Shown piece after piece: positions 8,910-16,449 of a DNA stretch of 64,000 nt. The position numbers were made by a program, and so were the translations under genes. The notes under the pieces are model-generated. The model was not told the origin of the DNA. It worked only from the letters and a program-made list of their open reading frames with translations, and searched no databases. This DNA comes from Streptomyces sp. NBC_01276 (lineage in GTDB: Bacteria; Actinomycetota; Actinomycetes; Streptomycetales; Streptomycetaceae): contig NZ_CP108442.1 in NCBI RefSeq assembly GCF_041435355.1, forward strand, positions 5,454,501 to 5,518,500, in the 5' to 3' direction. Each line of letters begins with the position of its first letter. Position 1 is the first letter of the stretch.

Positions 8910-9791
8910 ATGCCTCCCTCCCGATCCGGCGCCCCTCTGCGCGCCACGCGGGCCGCGATGTTCGCGGCGGTGTGCGTCGCCTTGGGTGCGCTGGGGCATT
9001 CGTCCATGTCTGCGGAGGTCATCCCGTTCGGATGGCTTACGGGCGCCTTTGTGGTGACCGCCCTGCTCGCCTGGCCGGCCACCGGACGGCGCTGCGGGCC
9101 GGCCGGGATCAGTGCCGCGCTGCTCGCCGTCCAGGGCGCGCTGCACCTCGCGTTCTCCGCGAGCGACGGGCTTACGGTGGGGTCGGCGGCATCACGGACG
9201 CCCATGCCCATGCCCATGACGGGTGCGGAGCCGATGCCGGGGCACCACCACGTGCCGGGCATGGGAACGCACGCCTCCACCGCCGCGGCCGACCTGGCCG
9301 GAGGCATCGCCGACGGCCTCGCGACGGCCGGCCCGGCGACCGGCGGCCAGGCCGCCGGCGCGATGGCCGGCATGGCGGACATGACGGGGATGACGGGCAT
9401 GGCCGACATGGCGGGCCACGGCGTCGCCGGGACGGCCGGCCTGGCGCACATGGCCGCGATGGCCGGGCACGGCGGTCTCGGGATGATCGCCGCGCACGTG
9501 CTCGCCGGACTCTTCTGCGCCGCCTGGCTGGCCCGGGGCGAGGCCGCCGTCTTCCGGCTGGCCGGGGCCCTCGGCGCGGCCACGCTGCACGCGGCCCGGC
9601 CGCTGGCCCGCGCGCTCGCGCTGGTCCGGACCCGGGTGGCCCTCGTACCGGCGCCGCCCGCGCACCGTCCCCCGTACGAACGGCCGCGCCGGCTGCGCGG
9701 GGCCGTCCACGCCCACACCGCGGTCCGCCGGGGCCCGCCCGGGTGGCGAACCACCCGCACCACGGCCCCCGGCCTTCCTGCCCGCGCCTGA
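8910..9791 (+). CDS. Met/His-rich membrane protein, putative copper-related
   Basis: About 293 residues. N-terminal helices (residues 15-70) and a later helix (LGMIAAHVLAGLFCAAWLA) flank a loop that is extremely rich in Met and His: TPMPMPMTGAEPMPGHHH and then AGMADMTGMTGMADMAGHG with Met every three or four residues. Such Met/His spacing is known from copper-binding segments of CopB, PcoE and related proteins. The next gene codes for a PepSY protein that also bears an HAGHVMTEGMEMP stretch. I infer a periplasm-facing metal chelating role, most likely for Cu(I). No regulator or copper ATPase is adjacent. The start could also be the ATG at 8958. Confidence 0.6.
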   Translation: MPPSRSGAPLRATRAAMFAAVCVALGALGHSSMSAEVIPFGWLTGAFVVTALLAWPATGRRCGPAGISAALLAVQGALHLAFSASDGLTVGSAASRTPMPMPMTGAEPMPGHHHVPGMGTHASTAAADLAGGIADGLATAGPATGGQAAGAMAGMADMTGMTGMADMAGHGVAGTAGLAHMAAMAGHGGLGMIAAHVLAGLFCAAWLARGEAAVFRLAGALGAATLHAARPLARALALVRTRVALVPAPPAHRPPYERPRRLRGAVHAHTAVRRGPPGWRTTRTTAPGLPARA

Positions 9792-9869
9792 CCGGCGCAC
9801 CCTCCTTCGGCGAGGTGGGCGAGACCCGGGGCCCTCCACCCACGTCTTCGCCAACCCCTTAGGACCGAC

Positions 9870-11387
9870 ATGTCCCTCGACGAGCTCCGGGGCGTTCCCG
9901 CCCGGGACCCCGAAGCCCCTGCCGAAGCCCCTGCCGAAGCCTCGGCCGACGCCTCGGCCGGCACCCCTGCCGAAGCCCCGGCCCCGTCCGCGCGGCGCAC
10001 GGGCGGGGGCGGCTGGGCCGCCCTGCGCCCGCTGCTCCTGCGCATGCACTTCTACGCCGGCCTGCTCATAGCCCCGCTGCTGTTCCTCGCCGCCACCACC
10101 GGCCTGCTGTACGCCGGGTCCTGGCAGGCCGAGAAGATCCTCTACTCCCACGAGCTGACGGTGCCCCACGTCGGCGAGGCCTCCGTACCGCTCAGCACCC
10201 AGGTCAAGGCCGCCCGCGGCGCCGTGCCCGAAGGCAAGGTGCTCGGCGTCTGGCCCGCGCCCGAGGCCGACGCGACCACCCGGGTGATCATGGAGCGTCC
10301 GGGGCTGGAGGAGGGCAAGACCCTCACCGTCTTCGTCGACCCGTACACCGCCGACGTGCGCGGACAGCTCACCACCGCCGGTGACGCGCTGCCGCTGCGC
10401 GCCTGGCTGAGCGAGTTCCACGCCGGCCTGCAGCTCGGCGAGTTCGGCCGTAACTACAGCGAGCTCGCCGCGAGCTGGCTGTGGGTGGTCGCGCTGGGCG
10501 GACTCGCGCTGTGGATCGGCCGTCGCCGCTCCCGCAGGGCCGACCTCGTCCTGCCCGACCGCAAGGCCACCGGCCGCCGCAAGACCCTGTCCTGGCACGG
10601 AACCGTCGGACTGTGGGCCGCCATCGGCCTCGTGGGCCTCTCCGCCACCGGCCTGACCTGGTCGAAGTACGCGGGCGAGAACATCGGGCAGCTCCAGGAC
10701 CGGCTCGGCGGGGCCACCCCCTCCGTGGCCGCCACCCTCGCCGGGGGCGCCGCGGGCGGCTCCGACGAGCACGCCGGGCACGTCATGACCGAGGGCATGG
10801 AGATGCCCCCGCCGCCGCCCACCGCCGACATCGGCATCGACCGGGCGGTGGCCGCCGCCCGGGGCGCCGGGGTCACCGAGAGCCTGCGTGTGACCCTGCC
10901 CGCCAAGGGCAAGGGCTACGTCGTCAAGGAGAACGACAAGACCCTGCCGGTGCACCTGGACTCGGTCGCCGTGGACCCCGCCGACGGCCGGATCATGGAC
11001 GAACTGCGCTTCGCCGACTACCCGCTCCTCGCCCAGCTGACCCGCTTCGGCATCGACCTCCACATGGGCCTCACCTTCGGGATCGCCAACCAGATCGCCC
11101 TGGCCGCGCTCGCCCTCGCGGTGATGTTCCTCGTGGTGTGGGGCTACCGGATGTGGTGGATGCGCCGGCCCACCAAGGAACGCCGGCTCTCCGCGGGCCG
11201 CGCGCAGCCGCGCGGTGCCTGGCGGAAGCTGCCGGTGACCACGCTGCTCCCGTTCGCCGGCGTGACGGCGGCCGTCGGCTGGTTCGTCCCGCTGCTCGGG
11301 ATCAGCCTGGTGGCGTTCCTCGCGGTCGACGTGGTCCTCGGCTTCGTGGCGGCCCGCCGCCACCCGGCCGGGGCGCCGCGGGGCTGA
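9870..11387 (+). CDS. PepSY-associated transmembrane protein
   Basis: 505 residues. After a disordered Ala/Pro/Glu-rich N-terminus of 45 residues (repeated PAEAPAEAS-like units) comes MHFYAGLLIAPLLFLAATTG, the first helix of the PepSY_TM family, followed by a PepSY domain, a second and third helix (LWVVALGGLALWIG and WAAIGLVGLSATGLTWSKY), another extracytoplasmic domain and a final helix pair. This 4-helix layout is shared with the YbiR/PiuB iron-uptake-associated reductase-like proteins. The extracytoplasmic SDEHAGHVMTEGMEMP stretch suggests metal binding. Co-directional with the preceding Met/His-rich gene, 78 bases apart, probably one transcript. Confidence 0.85.
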   Translation: MSLDELRGVPARDPEAPAEAPAEASADASAGTPAEAPAPSARRTGGGGWAALRPLLLRMHFYAGLLIAPLLFLAATTGLLYAGSWQAEKILYSHELTVPHVGEASVPLSTQVKAARGAVPEGKVLGVWPAPEADATTRVIMERPGLEEGKTLTVFVDPYTADVRGQLTTAGDALPLRAWLSEFHAGLQLGEFGRNYSELAASWLWVVALGGLALWIGRRRSRRADLVLPDRKATGRRKTLSWHGTVGLWAAIGLVGLSATGLTWSKYAGENIGQLQDRLGGATPSVAATLAGGAAGGSDEHAGHVMTEGMEMPPPPPTADIGIDRAVAAARGAGVTESLRVTLPAKGKGYVVKENDKTLPVHLDSVAVDPADGRIMDELRFADYPLLAQLTRFGIDLHMGLTFGIANQIALAALALAVMFLVVWGYRMWWMRRPTKERRLSAGRAQPRGAWRKLPVTTLLPFAGVTAAVGWFVPLLGISLVAFLAVDVVLGFVAARRHPAGAPRG

Positions 11388-11423
11388 CGCACCCCCGGGG
11401 CTGACGCACCCCCGGGGCTGACG
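11381..11423 (+). repeat. 17-bp tandem repeat spanning the stop codon
   Basis: The unit GGGCTGACGCACCCCCG occurs twice in full (11381 and 11398) and a third time for nine bases (11415). The first unit contains the TGA that ends the PepSY gene, so each copy also repeats the stop. Confidence 0.85.
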
Positions 11424-11470
11424 GCCCGGCGGGTGCGACGGCCCGCCGGGCCCAGGGCCCCGGCAACGCC

Positions 11471-11510
11471 CGGTGGGCCCGTGCTCCCCTTCGCGAGTGC
11501 GGGCCCACCG
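11471..11510. terminator. Bidirectional hairpin terminator
   Basis: An 11-bp perfect stem (CGGTGGGCCCG with its complement) with an 18-nt loop lies between the convergent PepSY and winged-helix genes. Confidence 0.7.
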
Positions 11511-11538
11511 TCGTGTCAGGCCGTGGCCGGCGCCCCGG

Positions 11539-12138
11539 TCAGGGCGCGTACTTGTAGCCCACCCGGCGCACGGTCTGGATCGCGCCGCGGTGCGCCGCGC
11601 CCAGCTTGCGGCGCAGCCGGGCGATGTGGACGTCGACCGTCCGGCCGTCGCCGACGTGGCCGTAGCCCCAGACCGTGGTCACCAGCTGGTCCCGGCTGTG
11701 GACCCGGTGCGGGTGGGCGACCAGGTGGGCGAGCAGTTCGAACTCCAGGTACGTCAGGTCCAGCACCTCGCCGTCGACCTCGGCGGTGCGCTGCGCCGGG
11801 TCGATGCGCACGAGCGCGTCACCGGCGACCGCCGGGGAGGCGGACGCGGCTCCGGCCGGAGCGGCGGGGGCGGGAACGGACTGCGGGGCGAAGGCGATCG
11901 GGTGCTGGTCGGCCGGTACGAGGACCAGGTAGCCGACCATCGGCGGCTGGCCCGGCAGTGCAGGCAGGGTGTGCTGGGGCGCGGGCAGCCAGGTGGCGCC
12001 GGGCGGGAGCAGGTCCACGACCCGGGCCACCTCGTTCCGGTCCACGGACCGCAGCCGGTGGCGCGGACTGGGGGGGAAGGCCGGGGGAGCGGAGGTCGCA
12101 GCGGAAGCGGCAGAAGCGAGGGAACGGGTGTTCGCCAT
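11539..12138 (-). CDS. Winged-helix protein with OmpR-type effector domain, no receiver
   Basis: 199 residues. The last 95 form a complete Trans_reg_C (OmpR/PhoB) winged helix: LDLTYLEFELLAHLVAHP, the recognition helix region DVHIARLRRKLG and the wing TVRRVGYKY. The first 100 residues are low-complexity Ala/Pro with a short beta-like segment (MVGYLVLVPADQ) and contain no receiver domain or phosphorylatable Asp. It is therefore an orphan DNA-binding effector whose activity cannot be set by ordinary phosphotransfer. It lies near glnII, and GlnR itself is an OmpR-type regulator, but I see no evidence of a link. Its long 5' region (about 360 bases) is AT-richer than its surroundings. Confidence 0.82.
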   Translation of the reverse strand: MANTRSLASAASAATSAPPAFPPSPRHRLRSVDRNEVARVVDLLPPGATWLPAPQHTLPALPGQPPMVGYLVLVPADQHPIAFAPQSVPAPAAPAGAASASPAVAGDALVRIDPAQRTAEVDGEVLDLTYLEFELLAHLVAHPHRVHSRDQLVTTVWGYGHVGDGRTVDVHIARLRRKLGAAHRGAIQTVRRVGYKYAP

Positions 12139-12497
12139 GAGTGGTCAGCTCTTTCACGCGGAGTGGACGGCAGGAGACGTACGCAGGTCGTCGTCGTTGT
12201 CGTTGTCGTACCGCGCAGACCGAAGGCCCCGGGGAGGGTCTGCTGGAAGGTCCCGGAGGCGTTAGAGGGCCGGCGCGTTCTTCGCGCGGCAACACACCCG
12301 GTCGAAATCGTGATCCTGACGGGACGGCCAGAACGGCTCCAGGTCGCTGCGACCTGTCGAGGAGTGCGGGTGGCTGGCCATGGGTGTCATTCAAGCAGAT
12401 GTACGGGGCCCAGGGCAGGCCCCGTCTCACCTCGTGGAGCGGAATCTCATATTCAGCAATAAAGCTGTCGTCAGGAGGTCATATTCCCGACATACCG
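12139..12497. other. Intergenic region upstream of the winged-helix gene
   Basis: 359 bases without a convincing gene. Contains a (GTCGTT)-type trinucleotide run at about 12189-12210, a short hairpin GGCGCG-TTCTT-CGCGCG type element near 12270, and an AT-richer patch with TCATATTC repeated directly at 12447 and 12479. The patch is the best candidate for promoter or operator sequence. Small open frames here lack ribosome binding sites. Confidence 0.4.
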
Positions 12498-13406
12498 TCA
12501 GCCCGCCAGCCGCTTCCGCCAGTCCAGTCCGGTCACCCGTATCGCATCGTGGGCGGATCCGTCCCACGCCCACGTCAGCCCCACGGAGTCGAGCGCCTCG
12601 ACCACCTCCCGCCCGACGGAGGCGGTCACTTCCTCGTCGGCCCCGAACCCCCCGTACAGCAGGTACAGGTCGCCGCCCGCCGCGGCGCCCTCGGTGCACT
12701 GGCTGTGGAAGAAGACGAACCCCCGCGCGTCCGGCTCGCCGTCCGCCCGGATCTCCGAGAGGCCGCAGCCGCGGCAGCAGGTGAAGTTCTCCCGCGCGGT
12801 GATCCCGGCGTCGTCCAGCGCGTCGAAGGCCCGCGCCAGCCGCTCGGGGTCCGTCTCGCCGCTCCAGCCGGCCTGCTCCGCGACCCGCTCCCGCCAGAGC
12901 CGGTCGACGAGCCGCGCGGCCTGGGCCCGGGACACCGGCCGCACCCCGTCCTCGACGAGGCTCTCCTCGGCGGTCTCGACGAGCTCGGCCCGGCCGTCGT
13001 AGCCGCAGCGCAGCCGCTCCCGGATGATCTCCGTCAGCTCTTCCTCGACCTCCGGGTCGAGCGGGTCCGGCTCGTCCGCCGGGAACTCCAGCCGCTCCCA
13101 GGCCGGTCCGAGGTCCCAGTCCGCGTCCTGCCGGACCCAGCGGCACATGACCTCCGCCGCCTCGGCCGCCGTCGCGACGTAGGTCTGGAAGTGCCGGTCG
13201 GGGGCGCCGGCCCGGTGTTCCACCTGGTAGTCGCCGCCGGCCTCGTGCCAGACCTGGACGTAGACGTCCGGGTCGTCCGGGATCCGGGTGACGACGAGGA
13301 AGCGGTCCCCGTCCGCGCCGATGCGCCCCACCAGCTCGGACAGGGCCGCGGGGCCGGGGTCGTCGTGGCGCGTGCCGGACTCGGTCTGAACTCTGATCGC
13401 CTGCAT
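12498..13406 (-). CDS. DUF6891-like protein
   Basis: About 302 residues from ATG 13406 (GAGG eight bases upstream); a GTG two codons earlier is possible. The C-terminal half has the family features ENFTCCRGCGLSEI with a Cys-Cys-x-x-Cys group, ARGFVFFHSQCTEGA, and DLYLLYGGFG, followed by VEALDSVGLTWAWDGS. The N-terminal half (GDRFLVVTRIPDDPDVYVQVW) resembles immunity-like or effector-associated beta-rich domains of Streptomyces. No enzymatic motif is known for these domains. It stands upstream of nothing and downstream of glnII, whose terminator separates them. Confidence 0.65.
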   Translation of the reverse strand: MQAIRVQTESGTRHDDPGPAALSELVGRIGADGDRFLVVTRIPDDPDVYVQVWHEAGGDYQVEHRAGAPDRHFQTYVATAAEAAEVMCRWVRQDADWDLGPAWERLEFPADEPDPLDPEVEEELTEIIRERLRCGYDGRAELVETAEESLVEDGVRPVSRAQAARLVDRLWRERVAEQAGWSGETDPERLARAFDALDDAGITARENFTCCRGCGLSEIRADGEPDARGFVFFHSQCTEGAAAGGDLYLLYGGFGADEEVTASVGREVVEALDSVGLTWAWDGSAHDAIRVTGLDWRKRLAG

Positions 13407-13425
13407 GCGCACACCCTCGCAGGCC

Positions 13426-13481
13426 CCACCGACAACGCGGCGCCCGTCCTCCGGGGAGGGCGGGCGCCGCGATGTCGGTGG
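13426..13481 (-). terminator. Terminator of glnII
   Basis: A 21-bp stem with one mismatch (CCACCGACAACGCGGCGCCCG against its complement) closes on a 14-nt loop that can itself pair (CCTCC/GGAGG). It begins 20 bases after the glnII stop. Confidence 0.8.
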
Positions 13482-13500
13482 CGGGGCCGGGGGGCCGGTC

Positions 13501-14520
13501 TCAGACCAGGCCGTCCTTCTCCAGGCCGGCGCAGCAGGTGTCGGTGATCAGCCGGGTCACCACGTACGGGTCCACGTTCGCGTTCGGACGGCGGTCCTCG
13601 ATGTAGCCCTTGCCGTCCTTCTCCACCTGCCACGGGATGCGGACCGACGCGCCGCGGTCGGAGACGCCGTAGCTGAACTCGTTCCACGGGGCCGTCTCGT
13701 GCAGGCCCGTCAGGCGCTCGTCGATGCCGGCGCCGTAGTTCTTGACGTGGTCCAGCGGCTTGCTGCCCTCGCCCAGCGCCTCGCACGCGGAGATGATCGC
13801 GCGGTAGTCCTCGCGCATCGCCTTCGTCGAGAAGTTGGTGTGGGCGCCCGCGCCGTTCCAGTCGCCCTTGACCGGCTTGGGGTTCAGCGTCGCCGACACG
13901 TTGAAGTCCTCGGCGGTGCGGTACAGCAGCCAGCGCGCGATCCACAGCTGGTCGGAGACCTCCAGCGGGCCGACCGGGCCGACCTGGAACTCCCACTGGC
14001 CCGGCATGACCTCGGCGTTGATGCCGGAGATGCTCAGGCCCGCGGCCAGGCAGTGGTCGAGGTGCTTCTCGACGATGTCCCGGCCGAAGATCTCGTCCGA
14101 GCCGACACCGCAGTAGTAGCCGCCCTGCGCCGCCGGGAAGCCGTTGACGGGGAATCCGAGCGGACGGGCCCCGTCGAAGAAGGTGTACTCCTGCTCGATG
14201 CCGAAGATCGGAGCCTGCGCGGCGAACTTCTCGGCGACGGGGCGCAGCAGTGCGCGCATGTTCGTCTCGTGCGGGGTCATGTCGATGTTCAGCACCTCGC
14301 ACAGGACGAGGACGTGGGCGCCGCCGCGGATCGGGTCCGGGCAGGAGAACACCGGCTGGAGCACGCGGTCGGAGGCGTGGCCCTCGGCCTGGTTGGTGCT
14401 CGACCCGTCGAAGCCCCAGGTCGGCAGTGCCTCGCCGTCCGCCAGGATCCTGGTCTTGGAGCGAAGCTTCGCCGTCGGCTCGGTGCCGTCGATCCAGATG
14501 TACTCAGCCTTGTAGCTCAC
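13501..14520 (-). CDS. glnII: Glutamine synthetase type II
   Basis: Makes glutamine from glutamate, ammonia and ATP in the cytoplasm; this is the small eukaryote-like enzyme (339 residues) that streptomycetes carry beside GlnA. Seen directly: KAEYIWIDGTEPTAKLRSKT at the start, TWGFDGSSTNQAEGHASD, the metal-ligand segment FGIEQEYTF, GVGSDEIFGRDIVEKH, and the ATP-site segment NGAGAHTNFSTKAMR. The GTG at 14520 is preferred to an ATG 39 bases earlier because it gives the usual family N-terminus. A four-box GlnR site lies 68-105 bases upstream, so expression should respond to nitrogen supply. Type II enzymes are not adenylylated; the Tyr site is absent here as expected. Confidence 0.96.
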   Translation of the reverse strand: MSYKAEYIWIDGTEPTAKLRSKTRILADGEALPTWGFDGSSTNQAEGHASDRVLQPVFSCPDPIRGGAHVLVLCEVLNIDMTPHETNMRALLRPVAEKFAAQAPIFGIEQEYTFFDGARPLGFPVNGFPAAQGGYYCGVGSDEIFGRDIVEKHLDHCLAAGLSISGINAEVMPGQWEFQVGPVGPLEVSDQLWIARWLLYRTAEDFNVSATLNPKPVKGDWNGAGAHTNFSTKAMREDYRAIISACEALGEGSKPLDHVKNYGAGIDERLTGLHETAPWNEFSYGVSDRGASVRIPWQVEKDGKGYIEDRRPNANVDPYVVTRLITDTCCAGLEKDGLV

Positions 14521-14587
14521 GGGGCCCCATCCTGACTCTGCGGTGCTGCGGATCGCCATGGTGTTGACCGCAGCGTGCCCCGTGGCG

Positions 14588-14625
14588 ATTTCTCATCCGT
14601 TGCCCGCGTGTGAACCCGGTGTTAC
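14588..14625 (-). promoter_or_regulatory. GlnR binding site upstream of glnII
   Basis: Read on the minus strand: GTAAC-n6-TTCAC-n6-GCAAC-n6-GAAAT. The four pentamers are spaced exactly 11 bases apart, as in the known Streptomyces GlnR consensus (gTnAC-n6-GaAAc repeated twice). The second box is the weakest match. Confidence 0.75.
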
Positions 14626-14703
14626 CGGCGTTTACCCCCCCAGGTGGGGAGGGTTGTGCGGGTCGGCGGCCGCACACCCGTCGGGGTGCGGCAGACTGGG
14701 CGG

Positions 14704-15648
14704 GTGAGCATTTCGTACGATTTGAACTCCGCCGGTGAGCGGCCCGAAGGTGTTTCCGGCCGAACCCGCCCCCGGGTCGGGCTGCTGGGCACCGGCCCCT
14801 GGGCCCACCGCACCCACGCCCCCGCCCTCGCCGCCCACGCCGGCTCCGAGTTCGCCGGAGTGTGGGGCCGCCGCCCCGAAGCGGCGGCCGCGCTGGCCCG
14901 GGAGTACGGCGTGAAGGTGTACGAAGACCCCGACGCGCTGTTCGCGGACTGTGACGTCGTGGCCTTCGCCCTGCCCCCGGACGTCCAGGCCCCGCTCGCC
15001 GTCCGCGCCGCCGCCGCCGGCTGCCACCTGCTGCTCGACAAACCCGTCGCCACCACCGTCGGGGACGCCCGCGCCGTGGCCGAGGCCGCCACCCGGCACG
15101 GCGTCGCCTCCGTCGTCTTCCTCACCCTCCGCTTCGCCGAGCCCACCGCCGGATGGGTCACCGAACAGGCGGGCCGGACCGGGTGGTTCACCGCCTCCGC
15201 GCACTGGCTCGGCGCGGTCTTCGCGCCCGACGGCGCGCCCGGCGCCTACGCCGACTCGCCCTGGCGCAAGGCCAAGGGAGGCCTGTGGGACGTCGGCCCC
15301 CACGCGCTGTCCGTACTGATCCCGGTCCTCGGCGAGGTCACCACCGTCACCGCCGCCCGCGGCCCCTCCGACCTGGTGCAGCTGTCCCTGCGGCACGCCT
15401 CGGGCGCCGCCAGCACCGCCGTCCTCAGCCTGGGCGCACCGCGCGCCGCCGCCGGGGTGGGGCTGGAACTGCGCGGGGCCGAGGGCGTCTTCGCCCTGCC
15501 CGACTGGAGCGACGTACCCGGCGCCTACGGCCGCGCCCTGGACGCCCTCCTCACCGCGGCCCGCACCGGCGTCCCGGACCCCCGCGACGCGCGGTTCGGC
15601 GCCCGCCTGACGGAGATCCTGGCGGAGGCGGAGGGGCAGCTGCGCTAG
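14704..15648 (+). CDS. Gfo/Idh/MocA family oxidoreductase
   Basis: About 314 residues from the GTG at 14704; no ribosome binding site is obvious, so translation may be leaderless. The NAD(P)-binding Rossmann motif VGLLGTGPWAHRTHAPAL and the family motif LLLDKPVATT (the E/D-K-P step with the catalytic Lys) are clear, followed by the substrate domain with LWDVGPHALSVL. Members oxidise or epimerise sugars, inositols or biliverdin. The gene is divergent from glnII and shares its 180-base promoter region, but there is no functional link visible. Substrate unknown. Confidence 0.87.
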   Translation: MSISYDLNSAGERPEGVSGRTRPRVGLLGTGPWAHRTHAPALAAHAGSEFAGVWGRRPEAAAALAREYGVKVYEDPDALFADCDVVAFALPPDVQAPLAVRAAAAGCHLLLDKPVATTVGDARAVAEAATRHGVASVVFLTLRFAEPTAGWVTEQAGRTGWFTASAHWLGAVFAPDGAPGAYADSPWRKAKGGLWDVGPHALSVLIPVLGEVTTVTAARGPSDLVQLSLRHASGAASTAVLSLGAPRAAAGVGLELRGAEGVFALPDWSDVPGAYGRALDALLTAARTGVPDPRDARFGARLTEILAEAEGQLR

Positions 15649-15670
15649 CGTGCCGCCTTCCGCCTCCGCC
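15621..15670. terminator. Hairpin between convergent genes
   Basis: A 12-bp perfect stem (GGCGGAGGCGGA with TCCGCCTCCGCC) overlaps the 3' end of the oxidoreductase gene and ends six bases before the stop of the convergent membrane-protein gene. Confidence 0.5.
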
Positions 15671-15675
15671 GGCCG

Positions 15676-16245
15676 TCATTTGATGAGGGCGTTGGCCACG
15701 ATGATGGCCAGGCCGATCGTGGTGTCCCCGAGGCCCATGAGCAGGGCCGACCGGAGCCGGTAGCCGACCCGGATCGCCACGAAGGTGCCCCAGGCGAAGA
15801 GCAGCGCGGTGTTCATGCCGAGCCCGATGGCCGTCACCCCGTACGACTCCCAGTGCGCGAGCCCGGTGAACAGCAGCAGGAGCACGGTGGGCAGGGTGGC
15901 CGCGATCATCGGCCACTCGTTCCACAGGACCCGGGAGAGCACCCGCCAGCGGCGCCAGAGGGAGCCGGTCTGGTGGGTGCTCATGTGGTGCGAGTAGCCG
16001 TGCGCGAGCGCGCCGGTGGCGGCGGTGACCAGCACCCAGCTGGCGTCGTAGAAGGGGGTGACCTCCCCGCCCTTCTGGTCGAGCGCGGCCAGCAGCGCAC
16101 TGGCGAGCACCGTCCCGTACACCCCGCCGAACATCCAGTCGGCCCCCCGCCGGGGCGGCGGCACCGTAGGCCCGCCATCGCCGTGCGGCGCGACGGGCGA
16201 CGCGGCGACGGGCGACGCGGCGGCGGAGGGCTGCTGCTCGTTCAC
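15676..16245 (-). CDS. Small integral membrane protein, function unknown
   Basis: 189 residues from a GTG at 16245 with AAGGGA upstream. The first 30 residues are Ala/Pro-rich and cytoplasmic in type; then GADWMFGGVYGTVLASALLAAL, SWVLVTAATGALAHGYSHHM, PMIAATLPTVLLLLFTGLAH, AIGLGMNTALLFAWGTFVAI and a last helix to the C-terminus form about five membrane segments. The first loops hold HGYSHHMSTH, a His cluster that could bind metal. I do not recognise the family with confidence. The gene is transcribed away from the large non-coding element that follows upstream. Confidence 0.6.
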   Translation of the reverse strand: MNEQQPSAAASPVAASPVAPHGDGGPTVPPPRRGADWMFGGVYGTVLASALLAALDQKGGEVTPFYDASWVLVTAATGALAHGYSHHMSTHQTGSLWRRWRVLSRVLWNEWPMIAATLPTVLLLLFTGLAHWESYGVTAIGLGMNTALLFAWGTFVAIRVGYRLRSALLMGLGDTTIGLAIIVANALIK

Positions 16246-16315
16246 GGGTGATCCCTTGGTTTCGCGGTTCAGCATTCGGTGCTGTTTATTCCTTTTGGGT
16301 ACGAATGCCAGCCTA

Positions 16316-16440
16316 CGGGGGAAGGGGGATGGGTGGGGTGGGGTGGGGTGGGGGCTTTGTGCGCGGGGTGGGGGCTGGTCGGGGTCGGGGGTGGGCGGTG
16401 CGCCCTTGGTCCGGGTCTGGGGAGGGCTGGGGGCGTCCCG
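16316..16440 (+). repeat. G-rich tract with tandem GGGGT units
   Basis: The plus strand holds a nearly pure run of GGGGT pentamers (about 16332-16350) inside 125 bases with many GGG/GGGG blocks, which could form G-quadruplexes. It lies between the 5' end of the membrane-protein gene and the left arm of the long inverted repeat. A matching C-rich stretch (about 17391-17480) lies beyond the right arm, so the symmetry of the region extends past the repeat. Confidence 0.6.
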
Positions 16441-16449
16441 CCAGTCCAC

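Noticed and set aside
16316..16440. CRISPR-like repeat array
   Set aside because: The GGGGT units are contiguous simple repeats without spacers; no cas gene is present.
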